NCBI GenBank assembly: GCA_038277395.1
Contig: CM076190.1
Coordinates: 125,828,197-125,892,196 of the forward strand
Length of the DNA stretch: 64,000 nt
Reading direction: 5' to 3'
Origin: Dryocosmus kuriphilus
Lineage: Eukaryota > Arthropoda > Insecta > Hymenoptera > Cynipidae
Shown: positions 43,809 to 55,639 of the stretch, piece after piece
How the letters are laid out: each line of letters begins with the position of its first letter
Numbering within the stretch: position 1 is the first letter of the stretch
Notes under the pieces: generated by a model
What the model was told of the DNA's origin: nothing
Databases searched by the model: none
What the model saw: the letters and a program-made list of their open reading frames with translations, nothing else
Position numbers and translations under genes: made by a program

Positions 43809-45232
43809 ATAGGCCAGTCGGTAGAGAATTAAAAAATCTATTCTGTGACAAAAATAGTAATAGCAAACCATTAATGCAATTATATAAAAGGCGATTTGTG
43901 GATCAATAGGTATATGTTTTGGACAGGCAACTCTGGTCCATTCTCTTGTTATAAAGAATTTAATGCAAAAGAACCGTGCCTTTTATCGTTTCTTGCTTAT
44001 AATTTTTAAACTAATTAAGCAATCTCAACGCTTCAAGCAGATAAAATGTAGAGAATAAATATACCTATAGAATGAAATCTTAAACGTCTCGATCGGATAA
44101 TTAGGAATGTCGGAAAATCTGGGAAAATCGGAAAATTCAGTGTTTTTTCAAACATTCGTTACTCCGACATTTTTTGAGTTGAAGCTCTGACGTTTTGGAA
44201 AGGAGTAGTGATTAATATGTTCTTTATGTGTGCATAAGGCAGGCACTGTCAGATAATTAGCTTTCTCACAATCGCAATTTGAATTTTCCAAAACGCTTTT
44301 TTCCGGAGGACCTGTATGCGTAACCGTTAGTCCGATTTTATTTTTAAAAAAAGATTTGAATAGATTGCTTTGTCTACTACAAAACGTATATTCTGATTTT
44401 TCGATAAAATGTTATAATGTATGAGAAAAAACTTGTAAAGTTGACTAAAAACGGCCGAGCACGTGAGCTCAATCGAGTGGTGGGAGGCGGAGACCCCGAG
44501 CACCAGCGGAGGGGTAAGGCCGTTATCCGAGGTCGAAATGTTTCCCATGAGTTAAGAAAGCCTCCCACCACTCGACTGAGCTCACGTGCTCGGACGTTTT
44601 AAATCAACTTTACAAGGTTTTTTCTCATACATTATAACATTTTATCGAAAAATAAGAATATACGTTTTGTAGTAGACGAAGTAATCTATTAAAATCTTTT
44701 TTTTAAAATAAAATCGGACTAACGGTTACGCATACAGGTCCTCCGGAAAAAAGCGTTTTGGAAAATTCAAATTGCAATTATGAGAAAGCTAATTATCTGA
44801 CAGTGCCTGCCTTATGCACACATAAAGAACATATTAAGCACTACTCCTTTCCAAAACGTCAGAGCTTCAACTCAAAAATGGCGGAGTAACAAATGTTTGA
44901 AAAAACATTGAATTTTCCGATTTTCACAGATTTTCCGACGTTCCTAATTATCCGATCGAGAAGTTTGAGATTTCATTCTATAGGTATATTTATTCTCTAC
45001 ATTTTATCTGCTTGAAGCGTTGAGATTGCTTAATTATAGTTTAAAAATTATAAGCAAGAAACGACAAAAAGCACGGTTTTTTTGCATTAAATTGTTTATA
45101 ACAAGAGAATGGACCAGAGTTGCCTGTTCAAAACATATACCTATTGATCTACAGATCGCCTTTTATACAATTGCATTAACGGTTTGCTATTACTATTTTT
45201 GTTACATAAACATGCTCTAACGACTGGCCTAT
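43809..45232. repeat. 1.42-kb near-perfect palindrome with a GC-rich loop
   Basis: Arms 43809-44488 and 44560-45232 start and end with ATAGGCCAGTCG and its complement and pair along about 675 bp with few differences. Landmarks include CGGAGGACCTGTATGCGTAA and GAGCACGTGAGCTCA-type sequence near the centre. The 71-base centre is GC-rich (GAGACCCCGAGCACCAGCGG), unlike the AT-rich arms. Open frames within are weak and mirror each other. This is a fold-back element or an inverted duplication. No transposase was seen. Confidence 0.9.
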
Positions 45233-46547
45233 TAACGAAAAATGTGGATTTCCTCCCACTTTATTACTACGGTAAAAACTTTTAGGAATAATACTAAAAA
45301 TACAAATGATCAATTTGTATATTAATTTCTTAAGTCAATTAATTTTTTTTATATTTGAAATTTATTTGTATATTACTTACATACGGACTGCAATCAGTGA
45401 AAATGATAAAAATAAATTTGATTTAAATAAGTATAAATTCCATACTGTTATGGATGACAGTTCTGTCGATTTTATTGTGCTTAGATTGTATACATATTTC
45501 GTACACACTGTTATTGAAATTTCATGTACAGTTGTATATCATAAGTATCCTGTAACGATTTAGCCTATATAAGATATATAAGACCCTTCTGTGTTGGCAT
45601 TTGTAGGCGCAATAAAAGAACATAGTTTGTAGAATTTCATAGAATCTTTCCTTTGCAGTAATGTCATTTAACTTGGTACAAATAATAAAGTACGATAATC
45701 CCATAATTGTTGTCGTGACACTGAGTGCTAAAAGCGCTACCTGAGCATTGGGTTGCAAACAAAGACGCAAATAAGTCTCATCAGATACCGAGCCACTATG
45801 GCTAGACTCTAAACGTAACCCCTGCAGAGCGTCGTCGTTTGGAAGACGTCTATACAATCAAATGTCTAAACATCAAATTTCGAGCTGTTCCATATGCCCT
45901 GCATATTTTCAATTTGGTGACCCATTTTAACATTATTCCTTCCAAATAAGATGTATTTCTGATAAATCAGGGGCCCTTCATTTTGGAACTCGGAGATCGT
46001 ATAATGAAACCTACCACACACTTGAAGGATTTGAAAAGAAAAATGATTTACGTGTTTTTCAGAACAGTATAAGTTTATATTATATTATACTTGTAGCTGA
46101 ACCAAGAATATCTATCTTTGATTTGGCCATAAATATCGTTGGAAATGAATCACTCATATTGGAAAAATCTTTGTAATAGGTATTTACATTATAATATATT
46201 TTGACATACTATTAACGAAACACGTTTTTAAATGCTTAAAACGGAGATATCACATAGCTAAAATTAAAATGTTGGAAGCCTGAATATAGTGATAATTAAA
46301 TAGGAATAATTTTAACAAAGGTTTGAACTTTATAATTCACCTGAAAGTTTACGTTAAAATTCTAAAGATTAATGAAGGCCTACTCCCAATAAAAAGAAGC
46401 TGAATTAGTACCAGAACTTGTTTTTGAATTTTAATATTTTTTAGCAACTTGGATTCGAACTTATAACATTTTTCCGTATTCCATACTAACCAGCTTTTCC
46501 AAGATTTCAATGAACAATTCTGCTTTTTCATAATTTCTCATTTCTTG
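45233..46547. other. Stretch with one unrecognised open frame and a promoter-like site
   Basis: A minus-strand frame at 45857-45522 (111 codons) contains one hydrophobic span (VALLALSVTTTIMGLSYFII) but no family I recognise. On the plus strand CTATATAAGATATATAAG at 45563 followed by GCAATAAAAG at 45610 looks like the TATA box and poly(A) signal of an LTR, so a solo LTR is as likely as a gene. Confidence 0.3.
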
Positions 46548-49500
46548 CAACATTGGTATTAAAAAGCATCATTGAACATGAGAAAACATTTTTTCGAATA
46601 GTTAATAACCTAAGTGGCCAAAGAACAACACTTTCGTTTTAAATCTTTACTTTTACGTGAAGTGTGTTTGCCGAAGTTATTTTTGTTGAGGTTGATAATA
46701 ACAATCATTCGGTTATCGTAAATTCAATGAATGTGTATGTTAAGTAATAAAAAATAATTTTTCTACAAATTAGCAGAAATATATCTAGGGGTATTTTCAA
46801 CGACCATTTCCTATACCCTGTGGTTTCTACAACGACACTTGGTAGCTTCCACGAATTCTTATCAAAAATCTGTTATGATCAGTTTTTCATCAATTCCGCG
46901 CCTTTTTTGTTCTTAAACCTTGTCAATATTGGTATAAAAAGCGTCAATGAACATGAGAAAACATTTTTTCGAATAGTTAATAACATAAATGGCTAAAGAC
47001 CAATACTTTCGTTTTAAATCTTTACCTTTACGTGAAGTGTGTTTGCCGAATTTATTTTTGTTGAGGTTTTTTTCATCATTCCGATAATAACAATCATTCG
47101 ATAATAACAATCATTCGGTTATATCGTAGATTCAATGAATATGTATGTTAAGTAATAAAAAATAATTTTTCTACAAATTAGCAGAAATATATCCAGGGGT
47201 ATTTTCAACGACCATTTCCTATACCCTGTGGTTTCTACAACGACACTTGGTAGCTTCCACGAATTCTTATCAAAAATCCGTTATGATCAGTTTTTCATCA
47301 ATTCCGCGCCTTTTTTGTTCTTGAACCTTATCAATATTGGTATAAAAAGCGTCAATGTACATGAGAAAACATTTTTTCGAATAGTTGATAACCTGAATGG
47401 CTAAAGACCAATGCTTTCGTTTTAAATCTTTACTTTTACGTGAAGTGTGTTTGCCGAAGTTATTTTTGTTGAGGTTGATAATAACAATCATTCGGTTATA
47501 TCGTAGATTCAATGAATATGTATGTTAAGTAATAAAAAATAACTTTTCTACAAATTAGCAGAAATATATCCAGGGGTATTTTCAACGACCATTTCCTATA
47601 CCCTGTGGTTTCTACAACGACACTTGGTAGCTTCCACGACTTCTTATCAAAATTCCGTTATAATCAGTTTTTCATCAATTCCTCGCCTTTTCTGCTCTTA
47701 AACCTTATCAATATTGGTATAAAAAGCGTCAATGTACATGAGAAAACATTTTTTCGAATAGTTAATAACATAATCGCTAAAGAACAACACTTTCGTTTTA
47801 AATCTTTACTTTTACGTGAAATGTGTTTGCCGAAGTTATTTTTGTTGAGGTTGATAATAACAATCATTCGGTTATATCGTAGATTCAATGAATATGTATG
47901 TTAAGTAATAAAAAATAATTTTTCTACAAATTAGCAGAAATATATCCAGGGGTATTTTCAACGACCATTTCCTATACCCTGTGGTTTCTACAACGACACT
48001 TGGTAGCTTCCACGACTTCTTATCAAAATTCCGTTATAATCAGTTTTTCATCAATTCCTCGCCTTTTCTGCTCTTAAACCTTATCAATATTGGTATAAAA
48101 AGCGTCAATGTACATGAGAAAACATTTTTTCGAATAGTTAATAACATAATCGCTAAAGAACAACACTTTCGTTTTAAATCTTTACCTTTACGTGAAGTGT
48201 GTTTGCCGAATTTATTTTTGTTGAGGTTGATAATAACAATCATTCGGTTATATCGTAGATTCAATGAATATGTATGTTAAGTAATAAAAAATAATTTTTC
48301 TACAAATTAGCAGAAATATATCCAGGGGTATTTTCAACGACCATTTCCTATACCCTGTGGTTTCTACAACGACACTTGGTAGCTTCCACGACTTCTTATC
48401 AAGATTCCGTTATAATGAGTTTTTTACCAATTCCTCGCCTTTTCTGCTCTTAAACCTTATTAACATTGGTATTAAAAAGCATCATTGAACATGAGAAAAC
48501 ATTTTTTCGAATAGTTAATAACCTGAATGGCTAAAGACCAATGCTTTCGTTTTAAATCTTTACTTTTACGTGAAGTGTGTTTGCCGAAGTTATTTTTGTT
48601 GAGGTTGATAATAACAATCATTCGGTTATATCGTAGATTCAATGAATATGTATGTTAAGTAATAAAAAATAACTTTTCTACAAATTAGCAGAAATATATC
48701 CAGGGGTATTTTCAACGACCATTTCCTATACCCTGTGGTTTCTACAACGACACTTGGTAGCTTCCACGACTTCTTATCAAAATTCCGTTATAATCAGTTT
48801 TTCATCAATTCCTCGCCTTTTCTGCTCTTAAACCTTATCAATATTGGTATAAAAAAGCGTCAATGTACATGAGAAAACATTTTTTCGAATAGTTAATAAC
48901 ATAATCGCTAAAGAACAACACTTTCGTTTTAAATCTTTACTTTTACGTGAAATGTGTTTGCCGAAGTTATTTTTGTTGAGGTTGATAATAACAATCATTC
49001 GGTTATCGTAGATTCAATGAATATGTATATTAAGTAAGAAAAAATAATTTTTCTACAAATTGGCAGAAATATATCCAGGGGTATTTTCAATCGACCATTT
49101 CCTATACCCTGTGGTTTCTACCATTTCCTATACCCTGTGGTTTCTACAACGACACTTGGTAGCTTCCACGAATTCTTATCAAAAATCCGTTATGATCAGT
49201 TTTTCATCAATTCCGCGCCTTTTTTGTTCTTAAACCTTATCAATATTGGTATAAAAAATGCGTCAATGTACATGAGAAAACATTTTTTCGAATAGTTAAT
49301 AACCCGAATGGCTAAAGACAAATGCTTTCGTTTTAAATCTTTACTTTTACGTGAAGTGTGTTTGCCGAAGTTATTTTTGTTGAGGTTGATAATAACAATC
49401 ATTTGGTTATCGCAGATTCAATGAATGTGCATGTTAAGTAATAAAAAATAATGTTTCTACAAATTAGCAGAAATATATCCAGGGGTATTTTCAACGACCA

Positions 49501-50690
49501 TTTCCTATACCCTGTGGTTTCTACAACGACACTTGGTAGCTTCCACGACTTCTTATCAAGATTCCGTTATAATCAGTTTTTTACCAATTCCTCGCCTTTT
49601 CTGCTCTTAAACCTTATTAACATTGGTATTAAAAAGCATCATTGAACATGAGAAAACATTTTTTCGAATAGTTAATAACCTGAATGGCTAAAGACCAATG
49701 CTTTCGTTTTAAATCTTTACTTTTACGTGAAGTGTGTTTGCCGAAGTTATTTTTGTTGAGGTTGATAATAACAATCATTCGGTTATATCGTAGATTCAAT
49801 GAATATGTATGTTAAGTAATAAAAAATAACTTTTCTACAAATTAGCAGAAATATGTCCAGGGGTATTTTCAACGACCATTTCCTATACCCTGTGGTTTCT
49901 ACAACGACACTTGGTAGCTTCCACGACTTCTTATCAAAATTCCGTTATAATCAGTTTTTCATCAATTCCTCGCCTTTTCTGCTCTTAAACCTTATCAATA
50001 TTGGTATAAAAAGCGTCAATGTACATGAGAAAACATTTTTTCGAATAGTTAATAACATAATGGCTAAAGAACAACACTTTCGTTTTAAATCTTTACTTTT
50101 ACGTGAAATGTGTTTGCCGAAGTTATTTTTGTTGAGGTTGATAATAACAATCATTCGGTTATCGTAGATTCAATAGATATGTATATTAAGTAAGAAAAAA
50201 TAATTTTTCTACAAATTGGCAGAAATATATCCAGGGGTATTTTCAACGACCATTTCCTATACCCTGTGGTTTCTACAACGACACTTGGTAGCTTCCACGA
50301 CTTCTTATCAAGATTCCGTTATAATCAGTTTTTTACCAATTCCTCGCCTTTTCTGCTCTTAAACCTTATTAACATTGGTATTAAAAAGCATCATTGAACA
50401 TGAGAAAACATTTTTTCGAATAGTTAATAACCTGAATGGCTAAAGACCAATGCTTTCGTTTTAAATCTTTACTTTTACGTGAAGTGTGTTTGCCGAAGTT
50501 ATTTTTGTTGAGATTGATAATAACAATCATTTGGTTATCGCAGATTCAATGAATGTGCATGTTAAGTAATAAAAAATAATGTTTCTACAAATTAGCAGAA
50601 ATATATCCAGGGGTATTTTCAACGACCATTTCCTATACCCTGTGGTTTCTACAACGACACTTGGTACTTTCCACGACTTCTAACTAAAAT
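46548..50690 (+). repeat. Satellite array, about 11 units of 376 bp
   Basis: The phrase CGACCATTTCCTATACCCTG occurs at 46801, 47209, 47586, 47962, 48338, 48716, 49092 (as TCGACC), 49495, 49873, 50247 and 50623. Spacing is 374-378 bases, except 408 (an extra 30 bases with repeated ATAATAACAATCATTCG) and 403 (a 26-base local duplication). Two sub-types are mixed, told apart by AGCATCATTGAACATG versus AGCGTCAATGTACATG and by CTGAATGGCTAAAGACC versus ATAATCGCTAAAGAAC. Each unit leaves about 99 codons open on the plus strand, which I do not regard as a gene. Confidence 0.95.
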
Positions 50691-52330
50691 TTGATTTCAA
50701 TCTTTTCTTCATCAATCCTTTGCCCTTCCTGCGATAAGAAATCATTAATTATTATATATATATATGCACTCTTTTACTTCAGGAGTCAGTTTGAGAAGCT
50801 GAGCTTCGATTACTTATCAAATGATCACGTTTCTTACATTACAACCTTGATATACATGAAGTTCTTCAGAATACTTAATTTTGCAAATCATTAGCTTATG
50901 GATAATTATGCTTATCTTAAGACTCATAATGACATTTAAAACAATAAGTGAACGTGGGAAACCTTTATTTTCTAATGATTGTCTATTTAACTGATTATCA
51001 AGGCATATTTTTGGTTTAAGTTGCTGCTGTTCACTATAAAGTGTTTGCTGGAATTTTTACATTCTCATCAGAGAAGAACAGGTATTAGACTTATGTAAAC
51101 TTTGACCATCGCAGTTTTTCATCAAATTTGCACGTTTTGAGACCCAAAAACGGTTTTTACGACCGTGTCTGTCTTTCTGTTGCTGATGTTATTGTCGTTG
51201 TTGTGGTTGTCGACGCAGCTATAACCGCGATAACTTTTGAAAGAATCATCAGATTGAATTGCGCTTTGGCACACTTCCTCAGGATCCAAAAATAAAGGGG
51301 AGTTCGTTATCCAGCGGTTTTTGACCAGTGGTTATGGTTTTATCCATCAAAAACGGTTTTCGCAAAATCAAAAAATCCATGTTCCGGCTAAAATATACGG
51401 GATACAAAAAAAAACATGTAGAGAGTATAATTGTTCATCTCAAAAATATCTACAAATTTTGTTTAATACATTTTTTGATAAAATGCACTGTCCTTTTTAA
51501 ATCGAGAAAAGTTAGTAAAAATAAAAAATTCAAATTACCTGCCAAACTATGCAAGATAAGAAAAAAATGATAATAAAGAAAGTTGTTCACTTCAAAAAGG
51601 TCTACAAATTTGCTCTCGAACTATACAAGATATGAGAAAGTATTAACAAGCAGAATTGTTCACCTTGGAAAGAGTTGCAAAATTTATTTATAAGACTCAT
51701 CGTTTTACTATTAACAATCGAAATCCTGCATTTTGAACATTTGGAAAATCACAAAAAAACTTAACCAATCTACAATGTGTCTAAACAAAATTTAATTATC
51801 GAGCGCGAAGCGCGAGTGTCATGATGAGAATGTATTCTTTAAGGTCAATAGAGCCTTAAGTAAAATAATTCACTTTGTAATTTTTAATAAAAAATTTAAA
51901 TTTAATAATCGTATTAAAGGTATGTATTTTGAAATTTTAAGACCCAAATAACGAACACCGAGCACGATGTGCAAGGACTAGAAACATCCGAGCGCGAAGC
52001 GCGAGACTGAAATAAAATATATCGGAGCGAGAAGCGCGACGGCCCCAAGAACGCGCGCCTTGACCGCGCTTATACTTCGCGCGAAGCGGGCGATAGGAAT
52101 GGGCCCGCAAAGCGGGCAGATGTTTTTCTGTTAGGTTGCTAACAGCAATCACTCGTTTATCATAAGTGTAATGAATATTTATGCTATATAATAAAAAAAT
52201 GCATTTTTAATTAATTAGAAGGAATATATCCAGGGGTGTTTTCAGCAACCAGTTCATATATATATACCTTGCGGTTGCAACAACGACAGTAAAGTTAGTA
52301 TTTTCTACGTGCTGTTTATTAAAATGTGTT
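50691..52330 (+). repeat. Dispersed repeat, copy C, inside a long version of the satellite unit
   Basis: The sequence leaves the satellite after CCACGACTTCTAACTAAAAT, runs through 350 bases similar to 41770, then the CGT-triplet head (51075-51240), the 145-bp body (51310-51700) and the hairpin tail (51795-52115). It then re-enters satellite-like sequence (AACAGCAATCACTCGTTTAT, ATATCCAGGGGTGTTTTCAG). The short satellite unit thus looks like this long unit with its middle deleted. Confidence 0.7.
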
Positions 52331-52684
52331 AAAAACAAAAACCTATTTTGTAGAATTCTGATAAGAATGAATATTTCTGTTATTTTCGAAAAGAAATTGC
52401 TTTCGGACTTGGATAATACTTATTATTTTCATTTACTAATGATAGGATTGTAGGCGTTCCCTTTGAAATAATGTAAATGGTACTTTCCACGACGGGGGTA
52501 TGTCCTAAGTAGGTGGGTGGGGCTTAGCAATTTTTGTGAAGTCGTGGAAAGTACCAAAAGTATAAGATTTGATTTTTTTCGAAAAATAATCAAGATATAT
52601 CAAAAAATTTTGTATACAACTCGATATATCTCTTATAGAATCGATGTATATAAGAAAAAAATTTCGTCGTGGAAACGACCGCTG

Positions 52685-52686
<2 letters not shown>

Positions 52687-52730
<44 letters not shown>
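52687..52730. repeat. (TA)n microsatellite at the right edge of the 16-kb block
   Basis: About 22 TA units follow CGACCGCTGGG directly. Confidence 0.95.
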
Positions 52731-52734
<4 letters not shown>

Positions 52735-52789
52735 CTACCTTTCAATTCTTGTATAAAAATTTTATTAACAATAAAGAATATTTTGAACT

Positions 52790-53150
52790 GAAAATGTTCA
52801 TGATCAGTTTCCGATAGTGAGCTACGAGAGCGTCATCCACTCCAACTCTCGTTGTTTGACCACGGGTACGCCGCCGGCCAGCCGCCCTGCTCCCGCGCTA
52901 TTTTCTTTTCTCGTTTTGTGTGTAAAGAAAAGGAAGTGAATAAAGGATTTCGTGTCACCAACAACAAGAGGAAAATTATTGGTCCTCCACTAACCTACGA
53001 AGGAACCCTACCCTTTTAAGGGTATAACATCCGCCAATTTCTCAGTGCTAAGTGGAATCTTTTTGTGAGACATCTGTGATGCAATTTTTTTCTTTTCGTG
53101 CTGATATTTTTCTGTTTATTGAATAGTCATTTTTTATAAATTTTTTGTAT
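52790..53150 (+). other. LTR-like non-coding stretch
   Basis: AAGTGAATAAAGGATTTCGTG (from 52936) followed by GGTCCTCCACTAACCTACG-type sequence resembles the end of a retrotransposon LTR and its leader, but no partner LTR lies in the window. Confidence 0.25.
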
Positions 53151-53560
53151 AGAACGAGCCACGGGGCAGCCACAAGGTGCTCACGTGGTCGGAGCTGCGT
53201 GACGCCGCTCTGCGAATGCCCCACCCCAGGGACGCATTCCAGCAACGATTCACCCATCTCCAGGGGAACTCGCTTCCCCACTGTCGAACGAGCTACGAGA
53301 TACCTTCGGGTATCCATGTGGTCGGAGAGTTTCCTCCACGAGCCATTAATGCCCCCCCCCCCCCAGGGGCGCATTTTGACACGTGAAGCGAACCCTCAAG
53401 AGAACCTGCTTCTCCGGGTCAGCAGCCTACTGGACACGAGCGACAGCATCGGGACGTCCGCATGGGGCTAAGCACCCGCCGAAGCCGAGCCCGCTACGAG
53501 GAGGCCCAGCGACTCCGGGCCATCGCCCACTTCACCGATTAAACACAGATCGACCTCAGT
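53151..53560. other. GC-rich island of unknown origin
   Basis: About 400 bases of clearly higher GC content than either flank, with open frames on the plus strand (TWSELRDAALRMPHPRDAFQ; RSRARYEEAQRLRAIAHFTD). These resemble retrotransposon polyprotein ends in composition only. It includes a C tract at about 53352. Confidence 0.35.
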
Positions 53561-53599
53561 ACCACAGATGTTATCAGTTTTATTAAATTGAATGTGCTT

Positions 53600-54530
53600 A
53601 CAACAGGTCTCTGTCTTCCTCAGCACTATGAGCTATTAGACAGTAGCCGCTAAATTCGTCACAGTTTCCGCGAACTTTATCGCCGCAATGGGGTAATCTT
53701 TCTTGACTCTCGGAAAAGTCGTCAGTGTATTCAGTTAATCTTCGATTACGTAATCGGCTCAACTGAAACGCCTCTTCAAAGCGGCCATCACTTTTCCTAC
53801 GTTGATTGTCGTCAGTAAGCTTCTAACAGCCTCTGGAGCATCCCCCTGAAGGCACGTTTGCAAACGAAGCATGTGCTCGGCAGATGAAAAATTCCAGGCC
53901 TCTGTAATCTGATGGAATCTTTTTTCAAAAAGGATTTAGGCGGTAATGAATCCTTTGAAAATGGGTAGTTCTTTCCCCATAGACTTTCACGCGATATACG
54001 TGCTACTTATTTTCGGCGATGATGCCGGGTACTCCGTTCGCGCAGTAATTGGCGGTACTCTGATCTCGCATAATGGTTTTGTGATTCCCGTTGGTGATTT
54101 TCTGACATCGCGTAGTTGTTGTGCTCTTTCGTCGATTCCTTGATTTCCGAAGCTCTCGCGCGCAACTGATCTACTATCGGCCTGGCCTCGTGTTTGTAAC
54201 CTATCCGCTACTTTTGAGTGACTCGATATTTCCAAAACGAGAATTGAACATTCATCACTAATGAATCTCACTCGCTTTAGACCGACCGTTATATTGTGCG
54301 AATTCTATCAATGCCGCTTTTGCTAATTTCGCACGTAATTAGATGAGTTTCTTTTATCGCTCATCTTGCTCCAGTTGTCGCCTGGTAATGGCCCTAGAGC
54401 TGTGTCAAAGCGAAGCTAACGATTTCATATTTCAAACACGTGATATAGACCTCTTAAACTTATCTCGCGACGTTACTGAATCATTCGTTCTTCTTTGTAC
54501 TACTAACCTCACTTGTTTCTCGACCTGCTG
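53600..54530 (-). pseudogene. BEL/Pao gag fragment (DUF1759-like)
   Basis: On the minus strand, LPIFKGFITA, a stop, ILFEKRFHQITEAWNFSSAE, MLRLQTCLQGDAPEAVRSLL and VMAALKRRFS match the pattern of BEL/Pao gag: a PxFxGD-x-x-xWxxF start, then an E-x-M-xxLQxxLxGxA core, then a basic segment. The upstream part (54271-53987) is a charged helix (SKVADRLQTRGQADSRSVAR). Several stops and frameshifts are present and no pol follows, so it is a truncated relic. Gag would form the element's particle. Confidence 0.65.
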
Positions 54531-54990
54531 ATCGTAATGCGAAGGAGCCGTCCCTTTGGTCTCTCTCGCGCTGCGTCGCTCAGTGGAACAAAGAAAGCTT
54601 CTATGGACCAATAAATTTTAAGACTAAACTACTCATCCGATTTGGAAATTTAAAAAAGAATTAAAGTGTATTAAACTTCACATCGTTACAACAAAGGACA
54701 TTTCTGAGTAATTGTTTCAAAATTTTTTCTTTCAAACACAAAATAAAAAAAAAATTTACTTTTCAAGACTGCCATTTACGCAAAAATTTTTAATTTACAG
54801 AAAATGGTCCATGTGAAGGCATAAATTTATTAAAGATAATATCCAGCAGTATTAATCTGCTGAAGTGAAAATTTAAATTGTTATAAACAAATTAGTGAAC
54901 AGAAACTATATATATTCTTTATTTGCCCCATTTAAATGCAGTAAACAAATATTTTGAGAAAAAATGTAAATAAAATAATTTTAACTTTAA

Positions 54991-55639
54991 ATTATAAGAC
55001 TTTAACATAAATTCCTCATTGTTTATAATAATTTAATAAATAAATACGAAATTAAGGTATTTTTAATTAGATAGATTTATCTTTTTCAGAAATGTAATAA
55101 ACAAATTCATTATTTGGTCATTTTTTAGTAGATAAGCTTCTTTGTTTCAGCAGAATCCATAACAAAAACGTTGACAATGAGTCTTGCTGTTTTAGTCCAT
55201 ATTAAGGTATCATTTGTTTATTTTTTAAACATATTTAGTTAATAGATTAATTATTTGAGCATTTCCCAAAATAGGAATTTTATTTTTTCAGTGGAATCAA
55301 ATACATACGGCTCAGGGATAGTCTATTGCTATGATAATTCACAGTTATACAACAACTATTTATTATTTATACAAATTTAATATAGAAATGCATTGTTTGG
55401 CAATTTTTAAATAGATAAACTTCGTTTTTTGAAGAAAGCCAACCGCTAGTATGTTAATGATGTCATTTGCAATTATACTTTGTAGTTTTACAATATTTGT
55501 GTCTCAAGTTTCCGAATAAGCTTACATTGTTATCTCTTAGCAATCAATTAGGAGTGCTTGGGCTTCTGAAAGCAAAGGCCTTTCAATTTTTGTGAATTCC
55601 CACCTCAAACTTCCCAAAAAAATGAATCAGCAGGAACTA
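54991..55639. other. AT-rich stretch, no gene recognised
   Basis: No coding similarity. Phrases such as AATAGATAAACTTCGTTTTTT recur loosely at 55120 and 55400. Confidence 0.3.

Larger units (their letters stand above)
36742..52684. mobile_element. Candidate 16-kb composite element with matching inverted ends
   Basis: The left end, CAGTGGTCGTTTCCACG (36742-36758), and the right end, the complement of CAGCGGTCGTTTCCACG (52668-52684), match at 16 of 17 bases, point inward, and each abuts a (TA)n tract. The interior holds related repeats at 37195, 41770, 46548-50690 and 50690-52330 that share the phrase CCACGAC and the 376-bp unit. No transposase gene was recognised inside. The alternative is two independent small relatives at the edges. 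Confidence 0.4.

Noticed and set aside
44474..44574. tRNA or 5S-like gene in the GC-rich palindrome centre
   Set aside because: GGTCGAAATG is only loosely B-box-like, and no cloverleaf or A box could be built.
44327..44602. Short frames across the centre of the 1.4-kb palindrome
   Set aside because: They mirror each other on the two strands of the inverted arms and have no protein-like motif.
45522..45857. Chemoreceptor-like gene from the hydrophobic span
   Set aside because: Only one hydrophobic segment, no conserved receptor motif, and the region looks equally like an LTR.
46548..50690. Open frames of up to 104 codons repeated along the satellite
   Set aside because: They are the same frame in each 376-bp monomer, have no domain, and the opposite strand is equally open. 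They follow from the repeat, not from coding selection.
46548..50690. CRISPR-like array
   Set aside because: Repeats are 376 bp, contiguous and without unique spacers.
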